A DNA stretch of 64,000 bases, taken from assembly GCF_047675955.1 (NCBI RefSeq), contig NC_132926.1, positions 19,264,826 through 19,328,825 on the forward strand, given 5' to 3'. Shown piece after piece: positions 1 through 10,919 of this stretch; the stretch's first letter is position 1, and each line of letters opens with the position of its first letter. The DNA is from Chlorocebus sabaeus. Taxonomy: Eukaryota > Chordata > Mammalia > Primates > Cercopithecidae. The notes under the pieces were generated by a model. The model made no database searches. It had not been told where the DNA came from and was given only the letters and a program-made list of their open reading frames with translations. A program made the translations under genes and the position numbers.

Positions 1-809
1 TTTTGTTATTTACCCAGTAGTCATTCAGGAGCAGCTTGTTCAGTTTCCATGTAGTTGTGTGGTTTTGAGTGAGTTTTGTAATCCTGAGTTCTAATTTGGT
101 TGCACTGTGGTCTGAGACACTGTTTGTTATGATTTCCATTCTTTTGCATTTGCTGAGGAGTGTTTTACTTCCAATTATGTGGTCAAATTTTGGGATAAGT
201 GCTATGTGGTGCTGAGAAGAATGTATATTCTGTTGATTTGGGGTGGAGAGTTCTGTAGATGTCTATTAGGTCCGCTTGGTCCAGAGCTGAGCTCAAGTCC
301 TGAATATCCTTGTTAATTTTCTGTGTCATTGATCTGTCTAGTATTGACAGTGGGGTGTTAAAGTCTCCCATTATTATTGTGTGGGAGTCTAAGTGTCTTT
401 GTAAGTCTCTAAGAACTTGCTTTATGAATCTGGGTACTCCTGTATTGGGTGCGTATATATTCAGGATAGTTAGCTCTTCTTCTTGAATTGATCCCTTTAC
501 CGTTATATAATGGCCTTCTTTGTCTCTTTTGGTCTTTGTTGATTTAAAGTCTGCTTAATCAGAGACAAGGATTACAACCCGTGCTTTTTTTTTTTTTTTT
601 TTTTTTGCTTTCCAATTGGTTGGTAAATCTTCCTCCATCCTTTTATTTTGAGCCTATGTGTGTCTTTGCACATGAGATGGGTCTTCTGAATACAGCACAC
701 TGATGGGTCTTGACACATTATCCAGTTTGCCAGTCTGTCTTTTAATTTGGGCATTTAGCCCATTTACATTTAATTTTAATATTGTTATGTGTGAATTTGA
801 TCCTGTCAT
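1..809 (-). pseudogene. L1 ORF2 N-terminal part (endonuclease domain), degraded
   Basis: ORF2p is the endonuclease/reverse transcriptase of LINE-1. The ATG lies at 809-807, 62 bases after the ORF1 stop, which is the spacing expected between the two L1 ORFs. The N-terminus shows the endonuclease signature NVNGLNA. Later segments carry DPSVCCIQ and, at roughly 370-345, GDFNTPLS, which contains a metal-binding Asp of the endonuclease fold. The frame is broken: a T-run at 585-606 encodes a lysine run that does not belong there, followed by a stop, and other stops lie between 371 and 571. The reverse transcriptase domain would lie left of position 1. Confidence 0.85.
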
Positions 810-871
810 TATGATGCTATCTGGTTATTTTGCCCATTAGGTGATGCAGTTTCTTCGTAGTGTTGATGGTC

Positions 872-1871
872 TTACAGTTTGGTTTGTTTTTGCGGTGGCT
901 GGTACTCATTTTCCCTTTTTATATGTAGTGCTTCCTTCAGGAGCTTTTTGAAGGCAGGCCTGGTGGTGACAAAATCCCTCAGCATTTGCTTGTCTGTGAA
1001 GATTTTATTTCTCCTTCACTTATGAAGCTTAGTTTGGCTGGATATGACATTCTGGGTTGAAAATTCTTTTAAGAATATTGAATATTGGTCCCCACTCTCT
1101 TCTGGCTGTTGGGTTTCTGTAGAGAGATCTACTGTTAGTCTGATGGGCTTCCCATTGTGGGTAGCCCGATCTTTCTCTCTGGCTGCCCTTAACATTTTCA
1201 ACCTTGCTGAATCTGATGATTACGTGTCTTGGGGTTGCTCTTCTTGAGGAGTATCTTTGTGGTGTTTGCTGTATTTCCTGAATTTGAATGTTGGCTGCCT
1301 TGCTAGGTTGGGAAGTTCTCCTGGATAATATCCTTAAGAGTGTTTTCCAGCTTGGTTCCATTCTCCCCGTCACTTTCAGGTACACCAATCAAACATAGAT
1401 TTGGTCTCTTCACATAGTCCCATATTTCTTGGAGGCTTTGTTCATTCCTTTTTGTTCTTTTTTCTCTAATCTTGTCTTCAGGCTTTATTTAATTAAGTTG
1501 ATCTTCAATTTCTGATATCCTTTCTTCCGCTTGATCAATTTAGCTATTGATACATGTGTATGCTTCATGAAGTTCTCGTGCTATGTTTTTCAGCTCCATC
1601 AAGTCATTTATGTTCTTCTCTAAACTGGTTATTCTATTTAGCAGTTCCTGTAATGTTTTACCAAAGTTCTTAGCTTCCTTGCATTGGATTAGAACATGCT
1701 CCTATAGGTTGGAGGAGTTTGTTATTACCCACCTTCTGGAGCCTACTTCTGTCAATTCATCAGATCATTCTCTGTCCAGTTTTGTTTCCTTCCTGGTAAG
1801 GAGTTGTATTCCTTTGCAGGAGAAGAGGCATTCTGGTTTTTGGAATGCTTTTTGTTTTGGTTTCTCCTCAA
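872..1871 (-). pseudogene. L1 ORF1 (RNA-binding coiled-coil protein), degraded
   Basis: ORF1p is the trimeric RNA-binding chaperone of the L1 ribonucleoprotein. The C-terminal frame ends in a TAA at 874-872 after a PAFKKLLKEALH-like tail. The central region gives NIQIQEIQQTPQRYSSRRATPRH, partly listed here as the QTPQRYSSRRATPRH motif of the RRM region, and MLRAAREKDRATHNGKPIRL from the C-terminal domain. The reading is split over at least two frames, and the span of 1000 bases is not a multiple of three, so frameshifts are present. By position the expected initiator ATG appears to be TTG (1871-1869). It is therefore a pseudogene. Confidence 0.85.
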
Positions 1872-3203
1872 CTTCGTGGATTTGTCTACCTTTCATCTTT
1901 GATCTTGGTTACCTTTGCATGGGGTTTTTGAGTGTTCATCCTTTTTGTTGATGTTGATGCTATTGCTTTCTCTATGTTAGTTTTCCTTTTAAAGGTCAGG
2001 CCCCACTGCTGCAGGTCTGCTGGAGTTTACTGGAGGTCCACTCCAGACACTGTTTGCCTGGGTATCACCAGCAAAGGCTGCAGAATATAAAGATTGCTGC
2101 TTGTTCCTTCCTCTGAAAGCTTTGTCCCAGAGGGCACCTGTCAGATGCCAGTTGGAGCTCTCCTTTATTAGGTGTCTGTTGACCTCTGCTGGGAGGTTTC
2201 TCCCCGTCAGGTGGCATGGGGTTCAGGAACCCACTTGAGGAGGCAGTCTGTCCCTTAGCAGGGCTTGAGCACTGTGCTGGGAGATCTGCTGTCTTCAGAG
2301 CTGGCAAGCAAGAGTGTTTAAGTCTGCTGAAGCTGCACCTACAGCTGTCCCTTCCCCCAGGTGCTCTGTTCCAGGGAGATGGGAGCTTTATCTATACGCC
2401 CCTGACTGGGGCTGCTGCCTTTCTTTCAGAGATGTCCTTCCCAGAGAGGAGGAATCTAGAGAGGCAGTCTGGCTACAGCGGCTTTGTGGTGCTGCAGTGG
2501 GCTATGCCCAGTTTGAACTTCCTGGCAGCTTTGTTTACACTGTGAGGGGAAAACCACCTACTCAAGCCTCAGTAAAGGTGGACGCCCCTCCCTACATCAA
2601 GCTCAAGCGTCCCTGGTCGACTTCAGACTGATGTGCTAGCAGCAAGAATTTCAAGCCAGTGGATCTTAGCTTGTTGGTCTACGTTGAGGTGGGATCCCCT
2701 GAGCAAGACCACTCAGCTCCCTCGCTTCAGCCCACTTTACAGAGGAGTGAGCAGTTCTGTCTCATTGGTGTTCCAGGTACCACTGGGGTATGAAAAAAAT
2801 AAACTCCTGCAGCTAGCTGGGTGTCTGCCCAAACGGCTGCCCAGCTTTGTGCTTGAAACCCAGGGTCCTGCTTGTGTGGGTAGCTGAGCGAATCTCCGGT
2901 CTATGGGTTGCAAAGACAGTGGGAAAAGTGTAGTATCTGGGCCAGATAGCACCATTCCTCACAGCACAATCCTTCATGGCTTCCCTGGGATAGGGGAGGG
3001 AGTTCCCCCAACCCCTTGTGCTTCCTGGGTGAGGTGATGCCACACCCTGCCTCTGCTCGCCCTCCATGGGCTACACCCACTGTCTAACCAGTCCCAAGGA
3101 GATAAGCCAGGTACCTCAGTTGGAAATGCAGAAATCACTGCCTTCTGCATTGGTCTCACTGGGAGCTGCAGACTGAGGCTGTTCCTATTCGGCCATCTTG
3201 CCC
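1872..3203 (-). promoter_or_regulatory. L1 5' UTR with internal promoter
   Basis: About 1.3 kb of G+C-richer sequence upstream of ORF1 on the minus strand, matching the L1 5' UTR. In living elements this carries an internal RNA polymerase II promoter starting at the first base, plus an antisense promoter in the opposite direction. Several open frames on both strands here are chance products of the base composition. Whether this copy is still transcribed cannot be told from sequence. Confidence 0.8.
3190..3200 (-). promoter_or_regulatory. YY1-type site at the L1 5' end
   Basis: The minus strand reads caagatggccg here, the YY1 site that positions transcription initiation at the first base of primate L1 elements. 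The core CAAGATGGC is intact. Confidence 0.7.
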
Positions 3204-4368
3204 AATAATCCTAAAAAGTTAAGCATTTATTTGAATACAAACACTGAAAAAATCTTGTATCCTTTAAATACACTTTTTGGGAGACTAGTTTGGTGACATG
3301 CTTCTGGAACAGGAGCTAGAGTATAGTCACTCAGCTAATAGGGGCAGAAAGTCATTTACTAAAGTGATCATAGCCAGCCACCTTGTTAATGTCAAGGATG
3401 ATTTAAACTGACTGATTTGATGGCTGCCTCTTCCTACCAGAGGGCTCAGTGCCTGAAAAGGCTCGCGTATGTAATTTAGGTCTTCATAATTCCCATCAAC
3501 ATAATGATGTACATAAAGCTGAAATAAAATTACCACTTTTCCCAAGATGGAATGTACACATTCTCTCTCCTTAAACATCCATCTTTTAGAGACAGAAATG
3601 ATAATGTGGTTGATTGGAAAATGATAGCTTAATGCCTGTTTGGTGGTTTGGGTTATCTAATGAAGTATTCAAAATTGTCCTGTTAGTGCTCTGGAGACCA
3701 CTGGCACCATTGTATGTACGTTCTGGATAGAACGGGACAGGACAAGCATCTTAGCCTAGTATTCCAGACTACATTTCCTATATTCTATTATAAGCTTATA
3801 CTTTCAGGTTAGTATTTGAGTGATTCGTGTTTGAACCACAGTTTTATAAAACAACAATGCTTTATAAAATCTCCTGTCATCCCCCAGTTTTTAATATGCC
3901 ATCGAGGTCTCTGATGCTCTGATTCTCTCTTTACTCCCTGTCTTATGAAGCCCCAAGCCATGTGTCTACCATTTTTTGGAACATCCCCTTTCCTTCGTTA
4001 GATATCACTATACTTGGTCTCCAAATTTAGGAAGATAAAAGCCTGGGGACTGAGTTTATCAAGAGAATTCCCATTGAAATAGAGCAGAGAAGAGAAAAGG
4101 AAAAGAGGATGAGCAAAAAGAAAAAAAAAAAACCAAATTCTTTATAACTGGGTGCTAAGTATGTCTAGCATCAGTCAAGCACAAAATTTTCATTTTCTCA
4201 TTCAGAATTAGTTTTATGTAGGAACAGGCTTATTACTGTGATTGACTCCATAAAAGTCAAACCAGAAAAAAGCAACATACTTGATAATCCATAGTTCGTT
4301 CATGAATGATTCAGCCATATGGAAACAGATATATTTTCTGTTCATTTCTCATGGGAAGGGAATATTTT

Positions 4369-4452
4369 TTTTTACTTCCGCATATATGAATCAAAATATT
4401 ATAACAGCAATTTTTACTTCCACATATATGAACCAAAATATTTTAACAGCAA
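4369..4452. repeat. 42-bp tandem duplication (two units)
   Basis: Units 4369-4410 and 4411-4452 are the same length and differ at three positions by eye (g/a, t/c, a/t). Each starts tttttacttcc and ends taacagcaa. The low divergence points to a primate-age local duplication. Confidence 0.9.
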
Positions 4453-4863
4453 TTACCTTTTTAATTACTCTAAAATTTGACATTTACCTTTGATTTGAAC
4501 TTTATGCTAAAAGCATAATGGGATAATGGCAGTTTTCTTTTTCTTCTTTTAGAAAATCTCCAACATACTTCTTTTCATTATTTCTGAACTCCTGAAAGAC
4601 AGCACACATGGTGTGTCTCTGCCAAAATTTTGCTTTCAGACTCAGAATTAGTGCTGAGCAGAATGTACCCTTAATCACACCTACCTTGCTAAAGCATGCT
4701 GATTCAAGTCTTTATCTTCAAGATTTTCCTAAAAGGAGGGAAAATGGTAATTAAAGGACTGGCTCCCTTCCTGCAAGCCTTAATATCATCATTTGTGAAA
4801 AAAGTCTCTGCCATGTTCTTTGCTGCCAAGGTGGGCATTCCATTTCACATTCATGTTTATTTG

Positions 4864-4886
4864 TTATTTATTTATTTATTTATTTT
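4864..4886. repeat. (TTTA)n microsatellite
   Basis: About five and a half copies of the TTTA unit in an otherwise unique stretch. Confidence 0.85.
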
Positions 4887-5084
4887 GTAAGTGGTTGTCA
4901 CTTTCTTGATTGTAGATACAAGATTCTTGCCAAGGTTGTTTCTTATTTTGAGCAGAGAATGTGAGTGTGTATATAAGTGGAGTGGTAAAGGTAAAATAAT
5001 AATTTAATTGGACTATGTGCTTTCACAATAGATCAGTCTTTTTCTGGTAGTCTTTGTCTGTGTCTCTCCCTGCAGAAGCAGGTC

Positions 5085-6175
5085 CTGAGACAAGACAAGG
5101 ATTTGAGTACAAGTAGTTTATTTGGCAGATGCAGGCAACACGGGTAGGGAGGAGAGGAAGAGAGTCATGGAAATGGGGGTAGCCGATGTTGGGAGGACTA
5201 TAAAGGCAGCCTCTGCTGTCAGTGACTAAACCTTACTACCTCTGGAGAATTCTGGGAAATAGTGTTGTAAGGTTAAAATAAAATCCTAAGCCCCCAGTGA
5301 CTGAATGGACCCCCTTTTGTGGCCAAGGTGACCCCAGAGAAACCTTAAAGCTGAGTTCCCAGCCATGATGGAATGGGAGGTCAGACATGCTTTGTTATAC
5401 CCCGTCTCTTTTATCGTTTAGACACAAATGATTGGCATTAATGTTAAAATAGAGATCATAAGACTGACAGAACAGGCTCTTTGTGGCAATAAAGTACCAA
5501 ATTATAAACAAGTCCTAAGGCCATGCTAGGCAAGGGTTAAGTCATGCACCCCTTCAGTCAAACAATAAACAAAGAATAAACAGTACTTTTCAGTCAAAGA
5601 ATAAACAATAACCACTCATTTGGTTCAGTAGTCTGCACTTTTCCACCCTTCCTGGACATAGATCCTAATGCAGGGGGCCTTAACTGCTGTGTACCCAGGC
5701 AGATTTCCAGGCATCTGGAGCACTCACTTTCCTGGATTGGGAGTTTAGGCTGCTGTCTAACCCCTACAGAGAATTTGGGGTGGAGGAGGTTTCCCAGCTC
5801 CTGACCTAGGCCCATCTCTAGGTTTTTGGTGGCTGCCCACTGAATTTTCCCTAAGGCTGGTGCTTGTGCCTGCCATTGAAGGATCTGTAGGTGGACCTAC
5901 TTGGTCTGGCTGTGCCCTTATGATCAGGGAACTCAGACCACTGTGCCTTCGTAAATCAGCCCATTGCCTGAAGCAACAGAGAGCTTTGGTCAGTAAACAA
6001 GGATCAGTATACATCCAGCCACATTGGCTGTAGCCAACTCTTACCTGTAAGCACCAGCTATTGGCTTGTAGGTAGAAATGAACAGCCCAGTGTAAAACCT
6101 GCCCAAATTAGTGTGTAGGGCTATAGAAGCAAAACCAAAAAGCCCTACTTAGCATTCTGTACAGTCACACCCCCC
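5085..6175. repeat. Unclassified LTR-like or ancient repeat block
   Basis: About 1.1 kb of balanced-composition sequence, different from the A+T-rich flanks and abutting an L1 on its right. It has features suggesting a long terminal repeat or ERV-derived segment: a TG start candidate near 5263, a run of AATAAA-type hexamers around 5560-5615 and a near-repeat of cagtcaaa plus aataaac at about 5556 and 5591. I cannot name the family, and no gag, pol or env similarity is visible. The open frames inside (minus strand, up to 85 codons) have no known domain. Confidence 0.35.
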
Positions 6176-6269
6176 AGGAAGATGGGAAAAGGAAAATAAT
6201 AATAATATAGGAAAAGAAAGAAAAATAAAAAATTCTACCTGCATGAAAATAATGATAAAAATTAGAAGT

Positions 6270-7290
6270 GCCAACATCTCCAGATGAGAAAAAAAAAAAA
6301 AAAAAACAGCTCAAGAATTATAGCACCATGAAAAAATCTGTATTTATTGATACCACCAAGGGATCACATTAGCTCTCCAGCAGTGATCCCTAACCAAAAT
6401 CGAAATTCAGAAATGACAGATAAAGAATTTAGAATATGGATTGCAAGGAAGCTCAATGAGATCCAAGACAAGGTTAAAAAATCAATACACAGAAACTTCT
6501 AAAGAAATCCAGGAAATGAAGGAAGAGATAAATATCTTAAAAAGAAATCAATCAGAGCTTCTGGAATTGAAAAACTCACTTAAGGAATTCAAAATACAAT
6601 GAAAACCTTTTATCAATAGAGTGGGCCAAATGAAAGGATTTCAGAGCTTGAACACTAGTCTTTTGAATTAACTCAATTAGATAAAAATTAAAAGAAAATA
6701 AAAAAAGCAGTCTTTGAGAAATATAACATTGTGAAAGGTGATGAATTATTGACATTCGTGACAGAAGAGAAAAAGAAAAGAGCCTGGAAAACATACTTGG
6801 AATAATTCAAGAAAACTCTCTTAATCTTGCTAAAGAGATAGATATCCAGATACAAAAAATCCAGAGAACATCTGTGAGATACTATACAAAATGAACATCA
6901 CCAAAGGCATACAGTCACCAGAATGTCCAAGGTCAGAGCTAAAGAAAAAATCATAAAGGCAGCTATAGGATAAAGTCAGATCATGTACAAAGGTAACCAC
7001 TTCAGGTAAACAGAGGACTTCTCAGCAGAAACCCTTAGAAGCCAGGAGAGCTTAGGGGACCTATTTTCAGCATTCTTAAAGAAAATAAGTTCCAATCAAC
7101 TATTTCATATCCTGGCAAACTAAGCCTCATAAGCGAAGGAGAAATGAAAGCTTTTCCAGAGAAGCAAGCTCTAAGTGAATATGTTACTGCCAGGCCAGCC
7201 TTATAAGAGCTCCTTAAAAGAGTTCTAAACATGGAAATGAAAAAGCAGTGCTTGTTACCATAAAAACACACTTAAATAAATAGCCTGAAG
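6270..7290 (+). pseudogene. L1 ORF1 remnant
   Basis: The translation shows an old-type L1 ORF1: EMTDKEFRIWIARKLNEIQD around 6412-6470 (start of the coiled coil), then coiled-coil sequence, and late in the segment the C-terminal RNA-binding region (ISYPGKLSLISEGEMKAFP around 7105-7160) and ALRELLKRVLNMEM near 7200. Several frameshifts and an internal A-run at 6290-6306 break it. No functional product is expected. Confidence 0.75.
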
Positions 7291-8275
7291 ATTCTATAAA
7301 GCAATCACATGATAGAAACTACAAAGCAACCAGCTAACAACCTCACAATAAGATTAAAACTTTACGTATCAATATTAAGATCAAAACTTGACATAGCAAT
7401 ATTAACCTTAAATATAAATGGTCTAAATGCCTAATTTAAATGCACAGAGTAGCAGGTACCGTTAAAAAACAAGATCCATCTGTCTGCTTCAAGAGACTAA
7501 TTTCACATGTAGCAACACTCATAGGCTCAAAATAAAGGCTTGGAGAAAGATCTATCATGCAAATGGAAAATAAAAAAGAGGGTTGCTATTATATCAGATA
7601 AAACAGTCTTGAATGCAACAATAGTAAAAAAGGACAAAGAAAGACATTATATTGTAATTGTTTCTATTCAACAAGAAAACATAACTGTCCTAAATATGTA
7701 TTTAACCAACATTGGAGCACCCAGATTCATAAAGCAACTACTTCTAGACCCATGAAAAGACTTAGTCACACAATAATAGTTTGGGACTTTAACACTCCAT
7801 TGACAGCACTAGACAAATCGTCAAGGCAGATGACTAAAAAAGAAATCCAAGATTTAAACTCAGAAATTTTAGACATAAATGCAACATAAACTTAACATTT
7901 GATCAGTTGGAACCAAGACATCTACAGAATACTCTACTCATCAGCAACAGAATATACATCCTTCTCATCTGCAAATGGAAGGTAATACAAGATCGACCAC
8001 ATGCTCAGCCATAAAGCAAATCTCAGCAAATTCAAAAACAAATGAAATCATACTAACCATACTGTTGGACCAGAATGGAATACAAATAGAAATTAATATC
8101 AAGATCTCTCAAAACTATACAATTACACAGAAACTAAACAATTTGCTCCTGAATGACTTTTGGTAAACAGTGAAATTAAGGCAGAAATAAAAAAAATTAT
8201 TTAAAGTAAATGAAAACAGAGATACAACATACCAAAATTTATGAAATGCAGCAGAAGCTGTGTTAGAAGAAAAGG

Positions 8276-8943
8276 ATTTTTTGTTTTGTTTTGTTTTCTT
8301 TTTAAGCTTTTATTGTACGTTCAGGGATACATGTGCAGGTTTGTTATGTAGGTAAACTTTAATTACAGGGGTTTGTTTTACAGATTGTTTTGTCACCCAG
8401 GTATGAAGCCTAATACTCAATAATATTTTTTTCTGGTTCTCTCCCTCCTCCCAGCCTCCACCCTCAAGTAGTCCCCAGTGTATGTTGCTTCTCTCTTTGT
8501 GTCCATGAGTTCTCATCATTTAGCTCCTACTTATAAGTGAGAACATGTGGGTATTTGGTTTTCTGTTCTTGCTTTAGTTTGCTAAGGATAATGGCCCCTA
8601 GCTCTATCCATGTTCTTACAAAAGACATAATATCATTTTCTTTTATGACTGCATAGTATTCCATGGTATATATGTACTACATTTTCTTTATCCAATCTGT
8701 CATTGATGGGCATTTAGGTTGATTCCATGTCTTTGCTATTGCGAATAGTGCTGCAATGAACACACATGTGCATGTGTCTTTGTGGTAGAACGATTTATAT
8801 TCCTTTCAGTATATACCCAGTAATTGGATTGCTGGGTCAAATGGTTAGTTCTGCTTTTAGCTCTCTGAGGAATCACCATACTGCTTTCCACAATGGTTGA
8901 AGTAATTTACACTCCCACCAACAGTGTATAAGCATTCCCTTTC
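8276..8943 (-). mobile_element. 5'-truncated LINE-1 3' fragment nested in older L1
   Basis: On the minus strand this is the ORF2 end and 3' UTR of an L1, about 670 bases, with a degenerate poly-A (seen as T-rich ttttgttttgttttg) at 8277-8302. It is flanked by agaagaaaag (8265-8274) and agaagaag (8944-8951), a likely decayed TSD. The host L1 ORF2 resumes directly at the right border, confirming the insertion order. Confidence 0.88.
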
Positions 8944-9173
8944 AGAAGAAGAATTTATAGTGCTAAATGCCTACCTTAAAGTTCTGGAAATATCTTAAAT
9001 TAATGATCTGACATCACACTGAGAAGAACTAGGAAAACAGGAACAAACTAATCCGAAAGCTAGCAGAAGAAATAACTAAAATCAGAGCAGACCTGAATGA
9101 AATTGAAACACTCACATCCATATCAAAATCAATAAAACCAAAAGTTGGTTTTTTGAATGGATAAATAAGACTG

Positions 9174-9196
9174 ATAGCTAGCTAGCTAGCTAGCTA
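9174..9196. repeat. (TAGC)n microsatellite
   Basis: About five and a half TAGC units inside the decayed L1 ORF2. The unit is self-complementary in register (GCTA), so it is also palindromic. Confidence 0.88.
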
Positions 9197-10868
9197 TATT
9201 AACAAAGAAAAAAGAGAGAATATCCAAATAAGCACAATCAGAAATGAGAAAGGTGACATTACAATCAATCTGACAGAAATGCAAAAGATCCTCAGGACTA
9301 TTATGAACACCTCTATTCACACAAACTAGAAAATCTAGAGGAAATTGATAAATTCCTGAAAACATACCATCTCCCAAAAATGAATCAGGAAAAAAATTGA
9401 AATACTGAATGAGTTCCAAAATTGAATCAGTAATAAAAAATTTGCCAACCAAAAAGTCCTGGACCAGATGGATTCATAGCTGAATTCTACCAGGCATACA
9501 ACAAATCACTGGTAACAGTCCTACTGAAACTATTCCAAAAAATGGAGGAGGACTTCCTCACTAACTCATTCTATGAAGCATCACCCTGATGGCAAAACCT
9601 GGCAAACACACAATAAAAAAAGAAAACTATTGACCAATGTCCTTGATGAGCATAGATGCAAAAATCCCCAATAAAATACATAAAAAAGAATAACTCAAAA
9701 TAATAAAAGTCATTTATGACAAAACCACAACCAATATTATATTAAATGGACAAAAATCAGAAGCATTGGCCTTGAGAACTGGAATAAGACAAGGATGCCC
9801 ATTCAACATAGTACTGGAAGTGTTAGCCAGAGCAGTCATGTAAAGTAAAGAAATAAAAGTCATCCAAATAGGAAAAGTAGAAGTCAAACTATCTCTCTTC
9901 ATAAATTCTATGATCCTACACCTAGAAAACCTTAAAGACTCCATCAAAAGGCTCCTGGAACTGATAAACAACTTCTGTAAAGTTTCAGGATACAAACTCA
10001 ATGTACAAAAGTGAGTAGTGTTTCTATACACCAATAATGTTAAAGCTTAGAGCCAACTCAAGATCACAGTTCCATTTACAATAACCACAAACACACACAC
10101 AAACATACCTAGGAATACATCTAACCAAGGAGGTGAAAGATCTCTGCAAGGAGAACTACAAAACATTGCAATAAGAAATCAGAGATGACACAAACAAATG
10201 AAAAAACATTCCATGCTCGTGGATTAGAAGAATTAACGTGGTTAAAGTGACCACATTGCTCAGAGCAATCTATAGATTCAGTGCTACTGCTGTCAAACTA
10301 CCAACATTATTTGCCACAGAATTAGAAAAAACTATTTTAAAATTCATATGGAACAAAAAATGGACCCAACTAGCCAAACCAATCCTAAGCTAAAGGATCT
10401 AAGCTGGAGACATCAGGTTACTTGGCTTCAAACTGTACCATAAGTTTACAGTAACCAAAACAGCATGATACTAGCGTAAAAACAGACATGTAGACCAATG
10501 AAACAGAATAGAGAACCAAGAAATTAGACTGTACACCTACAACCATCTAATCTTTGACAAAGTTGACAAAAATAAGCAATGAAGAAAAGACTCCCTAATC
10601 AACAAATGGTGCTGTAATAGCTGTCTAGCCATATGTAGAAGAATGAAGCTAGACCCCAACCTTTCACTATGTACAAAAGTTAACTGAAGATGGATTAAAG
10701 CCTTAACTGTAAGACCTCAAACTATAAAAATCTTAGAATAAAATCTAGGAAAATTATTCTGGACATTGGCCTTGGAAAAAAGATTATGACTAAGTCCCTA
10801 AAAGCAATTGCAACCAAAACAAAAATTGACAAGTGGGACCTAATTAAACTAAAGAGCTTCTGCACAGC

Positions 10869-10919
10869 AAAAAACAAACAAACAAAGAAAACAAAAAACA
10901 AAAAACAAAAAAACCCAAA
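10869..10919. repeat. A-rich low-complexity tract
   Basis: A run of A blocks separated by single C or G within L1 ORF2, expanded relative to the L1 sequence around it. Confidence 0.8.

Larger units (their letters stand above)
1..3203 (-). mobile_element. LINE-1 (L1PA-like), 5'-complete, 3' end outside window
   Basis: Read on the minus strand this is the 5' half of a primate LINE-1: a 5' UTR from 3203, then ORF1, a short spacer and the endonuclease part of ORF2, which runs off the window at position 1. The 5' end is the typical gggcaagatggccgaatag start. The long 5' UTR and well-preserved reading frames suggest an L1PA-grade element, older than currently active human L1. Both ORFs carry stops and frameshifts, so it is almost certainly dead. 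Flanking DNA begins at 3204 with aataatcc; the matching TSD would be beyond the left edge and cannot be checked. Confidence 0.93.
3204..5084. other. Non-coding sequence, mostly unique
   Basis: A+T-rich DNA without a supportable gene. Open frames are short, lack recognisable domains and are interrupted in all directions. It contains a 42-bp tandem duplication and a TTTA microsatellite, listed separately. The tract around 4535-4552 (ttttctttttcttcttttag) resembles a splice acceptor, but no matching coding exon follows. Confidence 0.6.

Noticed and set aside
1583..1951. 122-codon open frame on the plus strand, hydrophobic and serine-rich
   Set aside because: It is antisense to L1 ORF1; its composition comes from the complement of a lysine/glutamate-rich coiled coil.
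2216..2887. Several 60-110 codon open frames on both strands
   Set aside because: All lie in the L1 5' UTR, whose higher G+C content lowers stop frequency. No domain or splice context.
4535..4815. Possible exon with polypyrimidine tract and AG at about 4552 and gccaag|gtgggc near 4832
   Set aside because: Stops interrupt every frame across the interval, and the region is A+T-rich; weaker than the candidate at 54203.
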